Position numbers and translations under genes: made by a program
The notes under the pieces: model-generated
Database searches by the model: none
Told to the model about the DNA's origin: nothing
What the model saw: only the letters and a program-made list of their open reading frames with translations
Assembly (NCBI GenBank): GCA_937127245.1
Contig: CAKZLU010000051.1
Coordinates: 1-64,000, forward strand
Direction: 5' to 3'
Length of the DNA: 64,000 bases
From: an uncultured Actinomycetes bacterium
Lineage (GTDB): Bacteria; Actinomycetota; Geothermincolia; Fen-727; JACVIW01
Part shown: piece by piece, positions 46,503 through 55,169 of the stretch
Layout of the letters: every line of letters begins with the position of its first letter
Numbering within the stretch: position 1 is the first letter of the stretch

Positions 46503-46898
46503 ATGAAGTGAGTTTCTGTCACATCAAGCAGCATAAAATCTATCGGCTATGACGCGAAGGCCAAAACGCTTGAGGTTGAGTTCAACACCGGGGCAATTTA
46601 TCAGTATTTCGACATGCCTAAAGAGCTGTACGAAGATTTCCCGAACGCAAAATCTAAAGGAAAATTCCACAATGAAAACTTCAAAGGAAAATTTGAATAC
46701 GAAAAGGTGTGTTTGAGCTGGCTAAATGAAACCATTGCTCAAAGCCAAGTGTGCTTTTCGGCTTGCCGCAGACGAGAGCAAATATTTCGACAAGGAATTT
46801 TGAGCGATATTTTCGGTGCGGTCAAATCTTTCAACGTGAATTCTGGCTTTTCGTTAGGGCAAAAGATAGTTAGCTTTCGCCACTTTGAAGTTAAGTAG
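46503..46898 (+). pseudogene. KTSC-domain gene with stop at codon 3
   Basis: From the ATG at 46503 the frame reads M-K-stop(TGA 46509)-VSVTSSSIKSIGYD, then LEVEFNTGAIYQYFDMPK and FHNENFKGKFEYEKV, a full KTSC domain of about 65 residues, the usual length of these small proteins. The TGA is in frame with everything after it; a CGA-to-TGA change would explain it. Beyond EKV (46709) the open frame continues for 63 codons unlike KTSC, suggesting loss of the original stop. AGAGGT lies before the ATG. KTSC proteins occur near phage and recombination genes; function is unknown. Confidence 0.7.
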
Positions 46899-46933
46899 AT
46901 CCAGCAACTCTTGTTGGGCGGTAAAGAGATTTC

Positions 46934-47494
46934 CTACCGAATTGCCCGAATTTTCTCCGCCTCTGCGCGACCCTTGTCGGTAAGAGCCCAGATTCCCTTT
47001 GGAGTATCGCGAGATATGAGTCCCTCATTTGCCAGATCGTTTCTACACCACATCGCGGTATTTCTCCATCTCGGTTCTTTTGGATTCGATTCTATCGCTT
47101 CGAGATCGAAGGGCGTAAGCTGGTCTTTCATTTTTTCACAAACAAGCTCGAGGACCTCTTTTGCTTTCGCGCTTGTCCCAAGCTCAAGGAGAGAAACCAA
47201 AATGGCGTCGCGGTACGCGGGTTGCGGTGTCTTCACCCCTTTCTTAAGTCTTCTTCTGCCTGATATTGTGCCAGGCTTAACCTTGCCCGATTCAAACCTT
47301 TTCCAATCCCTCTTTAGATTCACAACCCTCTCTTTGAAATCATTAATTTGACTACATTTCTCCGTTAGGGCTTTGGCCTTATCGTATTCTCCCTTCTCAA
47401 TAGCCTTTGATATTTCATCGTGTTTCGCGTTCAACAATCTATCTATTTCTTCAATCAGAAAATGGAAAGCTTCAACGACATCATTACTTCTCAT
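46934..47494 (-). CDS. Coiled-coil plus winged-helix (Mrr N-terminal-like) protein
   Basis: 186 residues; AAGGAG precedes the ATG at 47494, which is only 15 bases after the methylase stop, so it belongs to the defence operon. The N-terminal 75 residues are a charged helical/coiled-coil region. The second half (AILVSLLELGTSAKAKEVLELV...RWRNTAMWCRNDLANEGLISR...GIWALTDKG) matches the winged-helix domain found at the N-terminus of Mrr restriction enzymes. The Mrr nuclease domain itself is absent. It could bind the target DNA as an adaptor or repress the operon. Confidence 0.7.
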   Translation of the reverse strand: MRSNDVVEAFHFLIEEIDRLLNAKHDEISKAIEKGEYDKAKALTEKCSQINDFKERVVNLKRDWKRFESGKVKPGTISGRRRLKKGVKTPQPAYRDAILVSLLELGTSAKAKEVLELVCEKMKDQLTPFDLEAIESNPKEPRWRNTAMWCRNDLANEGLISRDTPKGIWALTDKGRAEAEKIRAIR

Positions 47495-47509
47495 TGTAGG
47501 CTCCTTTTT

Positions 47510-50500
47510 TCATCTGTTTGTATTATCTAATTCTTCCCAAGATTGGAGGATGAGGTGGCGGGTGCGGTAGAAGCCGTAAGTTTTGAGTTCTTTTTGTTTG
47601 AGGACGCGGAAGGTCTCGCCGGGGAAGGTGGAAGATTGGGAGCGGCGGAGGTACGCTTCTTCGTTGAGGGGGTCGTCTATTTCTTCTTCCGGGTCGAGGA
47701 TGTCCGAGAGTTCCTTTTCGGTGAGGTCGGCGGGATCGAGGATGTAGCGGAGCTGTTTGCGGGTGAGCCCGTAGAGCTTCGCGTAGTAAGCGTCGAGTTT
47801 GGCGCGGAGGTGTGCGCGGCGGTCCTCATCCCACTTGAATGGTGGTAGGGGGATGCCGTCATCTGAGATTTCTGCCCATTCGGGGGGAGACCATTCGTGT
47901 CCGCCAGTTGCGGCTTTGTTTTCTTCCCACTGAGAGCGGATTGCTGCTCGAAGGGATTCGTCAGCGTCGCGCCAGACATCGTCGGCGAAAGGTTTTATGT
48001 CCCACGCAGAATATACCAACTCAATAACCTTGCTCATAATAAATAGCAGGTCACTCTTGTTGTCCAGGTCAGGCCTTAGGATAGGAAATTGCCTTATATA
48101 GAAGTGAGTGATGTCAGTTCCCCCAACCTTATTTCTAGCTGAATTATCCAATACGATACTGTTGAGGTTAGCAAGTAGTATTAATACCTTGGGTGCTGAT
48201 AAGTTTGGTAGTATCAATGGTGCACTATGACCAACGGCTGTTCTCCCCATAATTGAGGAAATCACTGTGCGCTCATTGGTTGTATTTGTGATGTTGCGGA
48301 AGCCGATGAACCAGCGGTGGTTCCAGTTTTGGGTTCTTGATTGGACTTGCTTTTCGGAAACCCAGTACCAGGGGTGAGCGACGAAGGAGGGGTCGGCGTG
48401 CTGGTCGGGAGTGGGGGTTGGGAGTTGGGTGTTTGAACGGGATTTTACGCCTTCGTAGGTGCCGAAGCGGTGGTCGTAGTGCCAGATCATTTTGGCTTCG
48501 TAGAGTGGGAGCCAGATGTCTGCGCCCTTGATGAAGCGGTTGCCGAAAAGGCGGTAGCCTTCTCGCTCGAGCTGGGAGCGGGTGCGGAAGAGGTGGGAGT
48601 CGTTAGCCATATGAAACATGCACAAGAAAGATACGCCCCAGGGGTTTTCGCCCGTTGCCTTATTCTCCAGCACCGGTACCTTCTTATATATATACTTCGT
48701 GAGCTCGGCGTCCTGGCGAGTGCGGAAGACAGGGCAGGTTCTGGTGTTGGGATTGAGCGTGGAAAAATCGCCTGGTGATAGGTTGAAGAGGCGGTGGTCA
48801 TCCTGCAGGTGCGACGTTCTGGTCAAGAAGAAGGCGAATCGGGGCGGGGGCGCCTTGGGGTCGGGCTTTCCCCGGATTGTCAGGAGGGAAAACTTGTAGC
48901 TTCTGTGGATGCTTGGGAAGATAGCTTCCCGGTTCTCGAAATCAAACAAGCTTACCAGTTTCCCGCTTCCAACAAGGTGGCTGAAGAAACGCTTGTTGGT
49001 GTCATCCGTGGCGATTCCAGTGGGAATGAGTATTCCCGCTCTACCCCGGGGGTTTATGAGGAGCAAGAAGAGCTCCGCGAAGACTGAGTAGGTATTTATA
49101 TCTCCACGCCCGGTTAGGTTAAAGCGTCCGCTCGAGCGCAGGAACTTACTCAAGGCACCAGCGTAGTGAAGCGCATGCTGATATTCCTTATAAAGGGCGG
49201 GATTGGTATTGGGCAGGTTGTTTATGCGCTCTTTTCGCACTGCCTTGTTCCGGGCGGAAGCTATTTCCGGGTCCCTGGTCCTGAAGAACTCCTTCTCCTG
49301 GAGCTTTATCCTCTCCCAAGGCGGATTGCACAGGACAACGTCGAAGCCCCCTGACTCGAAAACATCGGGGAACTCCAGGGGCCAGTGGAAGAAGCGGTAT
49401 TGGTACTGAAGCTTGCAAGCGTATGCGGGCAGGCGGGCATCGAGAGAAGAATCATCCTCAAGGTATGATGCTATATCGCCTGTGGTCGGAACGCGCATTT
49501 CCTCTATGTTTTCGCGGGTTAACTCCGTGAAGAAGGCGCCTGTCCACATGTTGCAGGCGTTCTGATCTCGATAAAACCTCGTTCCTTTATCCCGGAAGCG
49601 CATGAACGCTTCCCTCTTTTGCCTCACCTGCTCAGGTGTCTCATCGGGTGCCACGAAATGGGTTTTCCACTCCTGGGCGAGGGCTTCCTTCTCATATTCG
49701 GGAGATATTGGAAAGAGAAGCTGACCTGACTGGTGCGCTTCCCTCTCTTTTCTGTTGATGTTTTTAAATCTTTTCGCGATGTCATGTTCGTCACCTGCAA
49801 CGGGCGCGAACGCTCCGTCCGGGATGCCCTCCTTCAGGACCCCGAGATCGAAAACGCCAACGAGCGAGTCGCCGCAGCGAATCCTGTGGTCAAGAAAGGT
49901 CAGTGGTTTGTCCCGTGAATGCCCCTCTATCCAGAGGGCGACTTTGCAGAGGTCAACGGCGAGAGGGTTTTTATCAACGCCGTATACGCAGTGTGTTATG
50001 CAGTCCCGGACCGCCCTTCTTATCTCCTCTGGGGATGGCTCATCGGACTCTGTCCTCACACGGGCAAGGTTCACCCCCAGCCTCCGTGCGGCAGCAAGCA
50101 AGAAATGTCCGCTTCCGCAGGCAGGGTCGCAGACCTTTATTGAAAGAAGAGCTTCTTCCTTCCTCTCGGGTGAGTTTCCTGCCTGTTCAAGCTTTTCGTC
50201 TATTACGGGTTGAAGCGCGGAATCTATGAGTTCTTTTACGAGTTCGGGGCGGGTGTAGTAGGAGCCGGTGGTCTTGCGCTCCAAACCTTCTTCGAAATCA
50301 AATGTTGGAGTTGAGCCATAAAAACGGATCACCGGCTGATAATCGAGAAGACTCTCATAGACGCTTCCCAGTTCCTCAACGTCTAAGGCGGCGTAATTCA
50401 CTCTGCGGAAAACCTTTTCCTCTTTCGGGGTGAAATAGGAGAGAGCAGAGATTGATGCAAGCAGATCCCCGTTTGAAAGGTAAGCCTCATCGAGATATTC

Positions 50501-51613
50501 AAGGGGGGCGAAGAGCTCGCCGTTTAACGGCGGAAGACCTAATTCTTCGGAAAGCTCCGCTTGATGCAGAAGCCTAAAAAGGGTTCTCATGCTCAAGTAT
50601 AGGTCTGAAAATCTCTTCTGGGCGGCTGGTGGATTTTCGGCAAGCTTGCGGAGGCGGGAAAGACTCAAGAAATCCGAGTAAAAATCCTTTCTTTCGGATG
50701 GAAAACGTTTACCTCCTATGAGTCCCCGCTCCTCTGAGACGAAAAGGAAAAGAATTCTGTATATCAGGTAGAGAAGCTCCCTGTAGAAATCCCTTGCCGA
50801 AAGCATGCCGCTTTCAACCGCTTTTCGCAAAGCATCGTTTCTGGGATGGGAAAGGAAACCCGCGGCAAGATTCTTCAGCGCGACTTCAACCGCCCCGCGC
50901 AAGTCCTCCCGAATCCTTTCGCCCTGTACGATCGCGTCCTGATGGTAGCGCTCGAGTAGGCACTGGTGTGCATCATCTATTCCTTTTGGAAGGCGGGTTC
51001 TGTGGACGAGACGATAAAGGATTACAAACTCATTGAAAAGGTTTCCATCAAAGATCGACTCAAAGTCAAACTCGACATACGCGGGGCGGGAAAAATAGGA
51101 GGAGTCCCTCAAAAGCCTGAGAAACTTGCCGTTTGTAATAACCCCCCAGAGGTGTTCAGTGGCGTTAAGGTATTCCTGCAGGAGGGCATGTGGGGAAATA
51201 TTTCCCCTTCCGGAAGAGGGTCTTTCGCCAAGCGGTGAGTAAAAATGCACTATGTGAACCGGAGGTCCTTCTCCGTTGGAACCCGCGCAGTGAGAGATCT
51301 GATAGCGTCTGCCAGCAACCTCAGGCGCCTTTTTCAAAAATGAGAGCTCATATCCGAGTATCTCGAGAAGGGGAATCACCCACTGTTCGCGCGTTATGGT
51401 GGTGAGCGATTCGGTGGTCTTCCTTGAAAGACGCCTCTTGAAAGCCTCCCAGTAGGCTTGTGCATCCGTCCATGCCGATTGAATCTCCTCAACCAGGGAA
51501 ACTTTTTTCTCAAGCCCGAAATCCTTTGGCTTCTGACCATCGCGCTCGTGAATGCAATCGAGAAAATCGCCCGAAAAAAGACCACCCTCAACGCGCACGC
51601 ATGTGTAGGTCAT
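47510..51613 (-). CDS. N6-adenine DNA methylase (DrmMI / type IIG-like)
   Basis: 1367 residues. The ATG at 51613 overlaps the SNF2 stop as ATGA, so translation is coupled; a longer frame starting at 51679 would lie inside the SNF2 gene. SAM-binding motif I is DPACGSGHF (about residues 496-504) and catalytic motif IV is NPPW (763-766), marking an N6-adenine methylase of the Eco57I-like class. About 490 residues precede the catalytic domain, and a long C-terminal part probably recognises the target. No nuclease motif is certain at the N-terminus, so it is more likely the host-marking methylase of a DISARM-like system than a self-contained type IIG enzyme. Confidence 0.85.
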   Translation of the reverse strand: MTYTCVRVEGGLFSGDFLDCIHERDGQKPKDFGLEKKVSLVEEIQSAWTDAQAYWEAFKRRLSRKTTESLTTITREQWVIPLLEILGYELSFLKKAPEVAGRRYQISHCAGSNGEGPPVHIVHFYSPLGERPSSGRGNISPHALLQEYLNATEHLWGVITNGKFLRLLRDSSYFSRPAYVEFDFESIFDGNLFNEFVILYRLVHRTRLPKGIDDAHQCLLERYHQDAIVQGERIREDLRGAVEVALKNLAAGFLSHPRNDALRKAVESGMLSARDFYRELLYLIYRILFLFVSEERGLIGGKRFPSERKDFYSDFLSLSRLRKLAENPPAAQKRFSDLYLSMRTLFRLLHQAELSEELGLPPLNGELFAPLEYLDEAYLSNGDLLASISALSYFTPKEEKVFRRVNYAALDVEELGSVYESLLDYQPVIRFYGSTPTFDFEEGLERKTTGSYYTRPELVKELIDSALQPVIDEKLEQAGNSPERKEEALLSIKVCDPACGSGHFLLAAARRLGVNLARVRTESDEPSPEEIRRAVRDCITHCVYGVDKNPLAVDLCKVALWIEGHSRDKPLTFLDHRIRCGDSLVGVFDLGVLKEGIPDGAFAPVAGDEHDIAKRFKNINRKEREAHQSGQLLFPISPEYEKEALAQEWKTHFVAPDETPEQVRQKREAFMRFRDKGTRFYRDQNACNMWTGAFFTELTRENIEEMRVPTTGDIASYLEDDSSLDARLPAYACKLQYQYRFFHWPLEFPDVFESGGFDVVLCNPPWERIKLQEKEFFRTRDPEIASARNKAVRKERINNLPNTNPALYKEYQHALHYAGALSKFLRSSGRFNLTGRGDINTYSVFAELFLLLINPRGRAGILIPTGIATDDTNKRFFSHLVGSGKLVSLFDFENREAIFPSIHRSYKFSLLTIRGKPDPKAPPPRFAFFLTRTSHLQDDHRLFNLSPGDFSTLNPNTRTCPVFRTRQDAELTKYIYKKVPVLENKATGENPWGVSFLCMFHMANDSHLFRTRSQLEREGYRLFGNRFIKGADIWLPLYEAKMIWHYDHRFGTYEGVKSRSNTQLPTPTPDQHADPSFVAHPWYWVSEKQVQSRTQNWNHRWFIGFRNITNTTNERTVISSIMGRTAVGHSAPLILPNLSAPKVLILLANLNSIVLDNSARNKVGGTDITHFYIRQFPILRPDLDNKSDLLFIMSKVIELVYSAWDIKPFADDVWRDADESLRAAIRSQWEENKAATGGHEWSPPEWAEISDDGIPLPPFKWDEDRRAHLRAKLDAYYAKLYGLTRKQLRYILDPADLTEKELSDILDPEEEIDDPLNEEAYLRRSQSSTFPGETFRVLKQKELKTYGFYRTRHLILQSWEELDNTNR

Positions 51614-54552
51614 GCCGCACCGCCTCCCGGCATGGGAATCAAGACAAGCGCCGCGAGGAGATCGGGGGGCTTCTTGCACTCGATTTCCACTTTTTCGCTC
51701 TTCATCGCGCGGCTGACCCTTTTATATGAGGATATGAGTTCTTTATGCCTTTCATCGAGCAAGCTTTCGATTAATCGCTTTAAATCATCCCACCAGGAAA
51801 GGGTCTCCTCAAGTATTTCCCGCTTCTCCTCAAAAGACATGTTTGCCGCAGCCTGCGCGTGGTCAAAAAGCTCACGTGCTTTTTCAAGGGAAAGGAGCGA
51901 AATTCCCGGAGGGATGCCCTCAAAGCCCGTGCAGAGAATTTCCTCGGCAAGCAGTGGCGAAGGTGAATCAGGCTCGCTTATGAGGTATCTTGCCCTCAGG
52001 AGAAAAAGCGTCGTCCTTATTCTCACATCGCGGGTTCTTATTGCGCCCAGACGGGATGCGTGAGCACCGTCATCAGTCGGGTATGAGGCAAGATCAAACA
52101 GGTATTCCGCCATCCCTTCGATGAGCGGGTGGTTTCGCCCGATGTAGGTAGTTCCCTCAGGGGTCGGGGACGTTAATGTTATCTTCCAAATTTCTGGCAG
52201 GCTCACCGCTGCGCCCGCGCGCGCGCCTTTCAGGCGTTCTTTCACAGAAGAGGGAAGCGTTTTTGTTTCAAGATCCCAGATATCTCCATTTTTCTTCTTG
52301 AGATTTACAGATAGCTTATCCGAAGCGTCCTTCAAAAAGCGCCTTACCTCCGCAGGACCACCCAGAACGGAATCGGTTTCCGCAAGTTCCCGCTTGAGTT
52401 CCTCAGGCTTTATCGAGCGCTGCGCGAAACGCGTCTGCGATTTCTTCTCCCTTTCGGCGGCGCTCACCCATCGCTTGTGTATCTCATCCGCAATTTTTTT
52501 TGCCTCGAGGTCTTCGTCAAAGAGACGAAGTTGGCCTTCCTGCGTGCGCGCCCTTGTGAGCAGGAGACGCAGAACTGTCTCTATCACTGACTCGCTGTCA
52601 ACAGGCACGGGAACGTGCACCTTCAAGTCGCGGTGGATCTCGCGCGCTTTTCTCAGAAGAACGTCGAGCACTGCTGCATCTACGGGATTGTCTTTTCCGT
52701 AAATGAGAACGGCCTTGACTGTCTTTTTCATCTGTCCGTAGCGATCAACCCTTCCCTCCCTCTGCTCGAGCCGGTTTGGATTCCACGGAAGGTCATAGTG
52801 AACAACGGCGTCGAAATATTCCTGAAGATTGATCCCTTCGCTAAGGCAATCGGTGGCGACAAGAACCCTTTTCTCGTACGAAGATAGCTCATCAACCATC
52901 AATGATCTTGCCTCGTCGGTAAGGGCGCCAGTCACCGAGCGGACTTCAAGATCTTTGATTTTCGAGCCGAGGGCATTTTTGATGTTTTCCGCCACGTAAT
53001 CGGAGGTGGCGATGTAGCGGCACCACACCACCGGGCTGTAACCATCACGCAAGAGTTCTTCTATCACCTCGATGAGCGTTTTTATTTTGGTGTCGGCGGC
53101 TCCCTTCAAACGCTCGGCGCACTTAGCGAAATTTCGCAGAGCTCTTCTTTCAGAGTCTTTCAAGTCTGATCCAACCGCATCGAGTACTCCCTCCGGTGCC
53201 ACATCAAAAGCCTTCTCGGTGTCCATAATGTCGTAGATGTATGATTCATATTCTTCTTTCAGTTCATCATCCGTGGCGCTTTCAAGGTCTTTAACCCTCG
53301 CCTCCATCCTTAGCGCGTCTTGAGGTTCGCCTCTCTTTTCAAGACGCGCTTTCAGGGTAGCAATCGCTGCGGCGGGGGATGAGGTGACGCACCGAAGCAT
53401 CGCAAGTGCTGACAAAAAGCGCATCCTTTTCTTCCAGCCCGTGAGGGTCTCAGCACTTCTCACCATCTGCATTGCGAAATTGTAGATGTCCGAGTAGTAC
53501 TCACGGTATTCTCCCGAAAAGTAATAGGGCCTTTCTTTGTTTATGCGCTCCGGAAAAGGAGTCTCCTCTTCCATCCAGTTCGCCACATCTGCACGCCTGC
53601 GTTGGATGAAATGAGGGACAAGGCACACGATATCGTCTTCTTGAAGATTCTGAAAATTTATCCTCTCAAAATCGGGGTTCAGGATGCCCAAAAGCGAACG
53701 GAATGACTCGCCAATGCCGCTGTGAGGGGTTGCGGTAAGCAAAATCATGTGCCTTTTAGGATTTTCAGATAGTTTTTTAACAAGCTCGTAGCGCATCTGG
53801 ATGTCACGGCTACTGCTACTCGAACGAGGCCTTGCCGCCCCGTGAGCCTCATCCACGATGACGAAATTCGGGCAGCAGCGTGTAAATAAATCTTTGAAGC
53901 GTTTTTGTTTTACAAGATCAACGCTTGCGACAAAATAGCGGAAATGCTCGAAAATGCATATATCAGGCGGGGTCATTCTCTCAAGCTTGCTTACCGTGCT
54001 TGAGCGTATGACCACCGCGTCTATGTTGAACTTTTCGCTTAGTTCTTTCTGCCACTGGTCACACAGATACGGGGGACAGAGCACCGCAAGGCGCGATATT
54101 GTGCCCCGGTCGATCAATTCGCGGGCGATCAAGCCTCCCTCAATTGTCTTGCCCACGCCGACATCATCGGCGATAAGCATGCGCACCACATCGAGCTTCA
54201 TCGCCATCATAAGGGGAACGAACTGATACGGACGCGGGCGGAAAGATATCCTGCCAAGCGAGCGGAAAGGCGCGGTTCCATCTCTTAAAAGCAGGCGCGC
54301 GGACTGAACAAAAAGCCTTACTGATGTGTGATCCTGGGCGCTTGCGGGATCGGGCAAGGGAAATGTGGCGGGCTCTATTTTCTCATACGGGATTCTGGAA
54401 CACAGTTTCTCATAAATAGGCCTGTATACTCCCGTTATCTCCCTTTCCCTTCCCCCAACGGGTCGCAGCAAAACGACATCCTGATCCTCAGAGGGAAGAA
54501 CAACCCAGTCACGCTCGCGGTAGCGAACGATCGTTCCGGGGCTTGCCTCCAT
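51610..54552 (-). CDS. SNF2-family helicase (DrmD-like)
   Basis: 980 residues; GGAGGTG lies before the ATG at 54552. SNF2/SF2 motifs: GVGKT at 132-136 in DDVGVGKTIEGGLI, DEAH at 234-237, LLTATPHSG, and the C-terminal LVATDCLSEGINLQ and EGRVDRYGQ. The overall layout resembles DrmD of class 1 DISARM, and the pairing with a downstream adenine methylase is the same. It would translocate along DNA using ATP and probably helps distinguish unmodified invading DNA. Confidence 0.85.
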   Translation of the reverse strand: MEASPGTIVRYRERDWVVLPSEDQDVVLLRPVGGREREITGVYRPIYEKLCSRIPYEKIEPATFPLPDPASAQDHTSVRLFVQSARLLLRDGTAPFRSLGRISFRPRPYQFVPLMMAMKLDVVRMLIADDVGVGKTIEGGLIARELIDRGTISRLAVLCPPYLCDQWQKELSEKFNIDAVVIRSSTVSKLERMTPPDICIFEHFRYFVASVDLVKQKRFKDLFTRCCPNFVIVDEAHGAARPRSSSSSRDIQMRYELVKKLSENPKRHMILLTATPHSGIGESFRSLLGILNPDFERINFQNLQEDDIVCLVPHFIQRRRADVANWMEEETPFPERINKERPYYFSGEYREYYSDIYNFAMQMVRSAETLTGWKKRMRFLSALAMLRCVTSSPAAAIATLKARLEKRGEPQDALRMEARVKDLESATDDELKEEYESYIYDIMDTEKAFDVAPEGVLDAVGSDLKDSERRALRNFAKCAERLKGAADTKIKTLIEVIEELLRDGYSPVVWCRYIATSDYVAENIKNALGSKIKDLEVRSVTGALTDEARSLMVDELSSYEKRVLVATDCLSEGINLQEYFDAVVHYDLPWNPNRLEQREGRVDRYGQMKKTVKAVLIYGKDNPVDAAVLDVLLRKAREIHRDLKVHVPVPVDSESVIETVLRLLLTRARTQEGQLRLFDEDLEAKKIADEIHKRWVSAAEREKKSQTRFAQRSIKPEELKRELAETDSVLGGPAEVRRFLKDASDKLSVNLKKKNGDIWDLETKTLPSSVKERLKGARAGAAVSLPEIWKITLTSPTPEGTTYIGRNHPLIEGMAEYLFDLASYPTDDGAHASRLGAIRTRDVRIRTTLFLLRARYLISEPDSPSPLLAEEILCTGFEGIPPGISLLSLEKARELFDHAQAAANMSFEEKREILEETLSWWDDLKRLIESLLDERHKELISSYKRVSRAMKSEKVEIECKKPPDLLAALVLIPMPGGGAA

Positions 54553-55169
54553 AAAACACCTCCATAACTCTTGCTCTCATGATAGCGACCCATCTTTTCT
54601 CTATGCGCTTTTAAGGAAGAAGCGCGCACTTTTTCGAGACTTGCCAGATGATATTTAAGCGTGACGGCTCTGGCACGGTTGCGGCGCTTATCCATGGATT
54701 TCAATCAGTAGCTTAAGGCTTATATATGCGTTTCCGTGATTATTTTCATCGCCGCCAGCCCCACTACGTCGCTTTGCTCTTTTTCACCTGACGTTTAAGG
54801 TCTGATAGATACGTAAAACCATGCCATTCACCACGCCTGTAGCACCACTCTTCCTTTTCCCCTGTTTATTCTATTTAATAGTCCCCCGCTGGTGATGAGA
54901 AACTTAGTTGTGCATTGTACATCTGATGCGGTGGTCGAAACAGCTCGCCGCGCGTGATGAGAAACTACTGCAGGTCTTTGAGCAATCCGCTTTTCCCCCG
55001 TTTTTCCATTCACCTGTTTTCCACCTATGTAAGCTTCCGTAACGGGAACAGACTTAACGCATGAGTTTTCCCATGTTTTAATTCACCCGGTCTCCACTTG
55101 CCTACTTTACGTTTGCAATCCCTCATTTGTGGCACGCAAAAGAAACCTGGCAAAATATATGCTGGAACC
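54553..55169. other. Gap inside the defence locus
   Basis: About 620 bases between the DUF1998 helicase and SNF2 genes with no supported gene, although this is where a drmC-like gene might be expected. It contains a degenerate direct-repeat pair and GTGATGAGAAACT twice (54892 and 54954). Confidence 0.5.
54994..55099. repeat. Degenerate direct-repeat pair, spacing 73
   Basis: A stretch around ATTCACCTGTTTTCCACCTA (55008) is echoed at ATTCACCCGGTCTCCACTTG (55081); similarity extends about 30 bases with indels. Weakest of the listed pairs. Confidence 0.45.

Noticed and set aside
46509-46511. Selenocysteine or a reassigned UGA codon in the KTSC gene
   Set aside because: KTSC proteins have no selenocysteine, no SECIS-like hairpin was seen, and UGA is an ordinary stop elsewhere in the window.
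51614-51679. A longer N-terminus for the methylase
   Set aside because: It would lie within the SNF2 gene; the ATGA overlap start at 51613 is the usual coupled arrangement.
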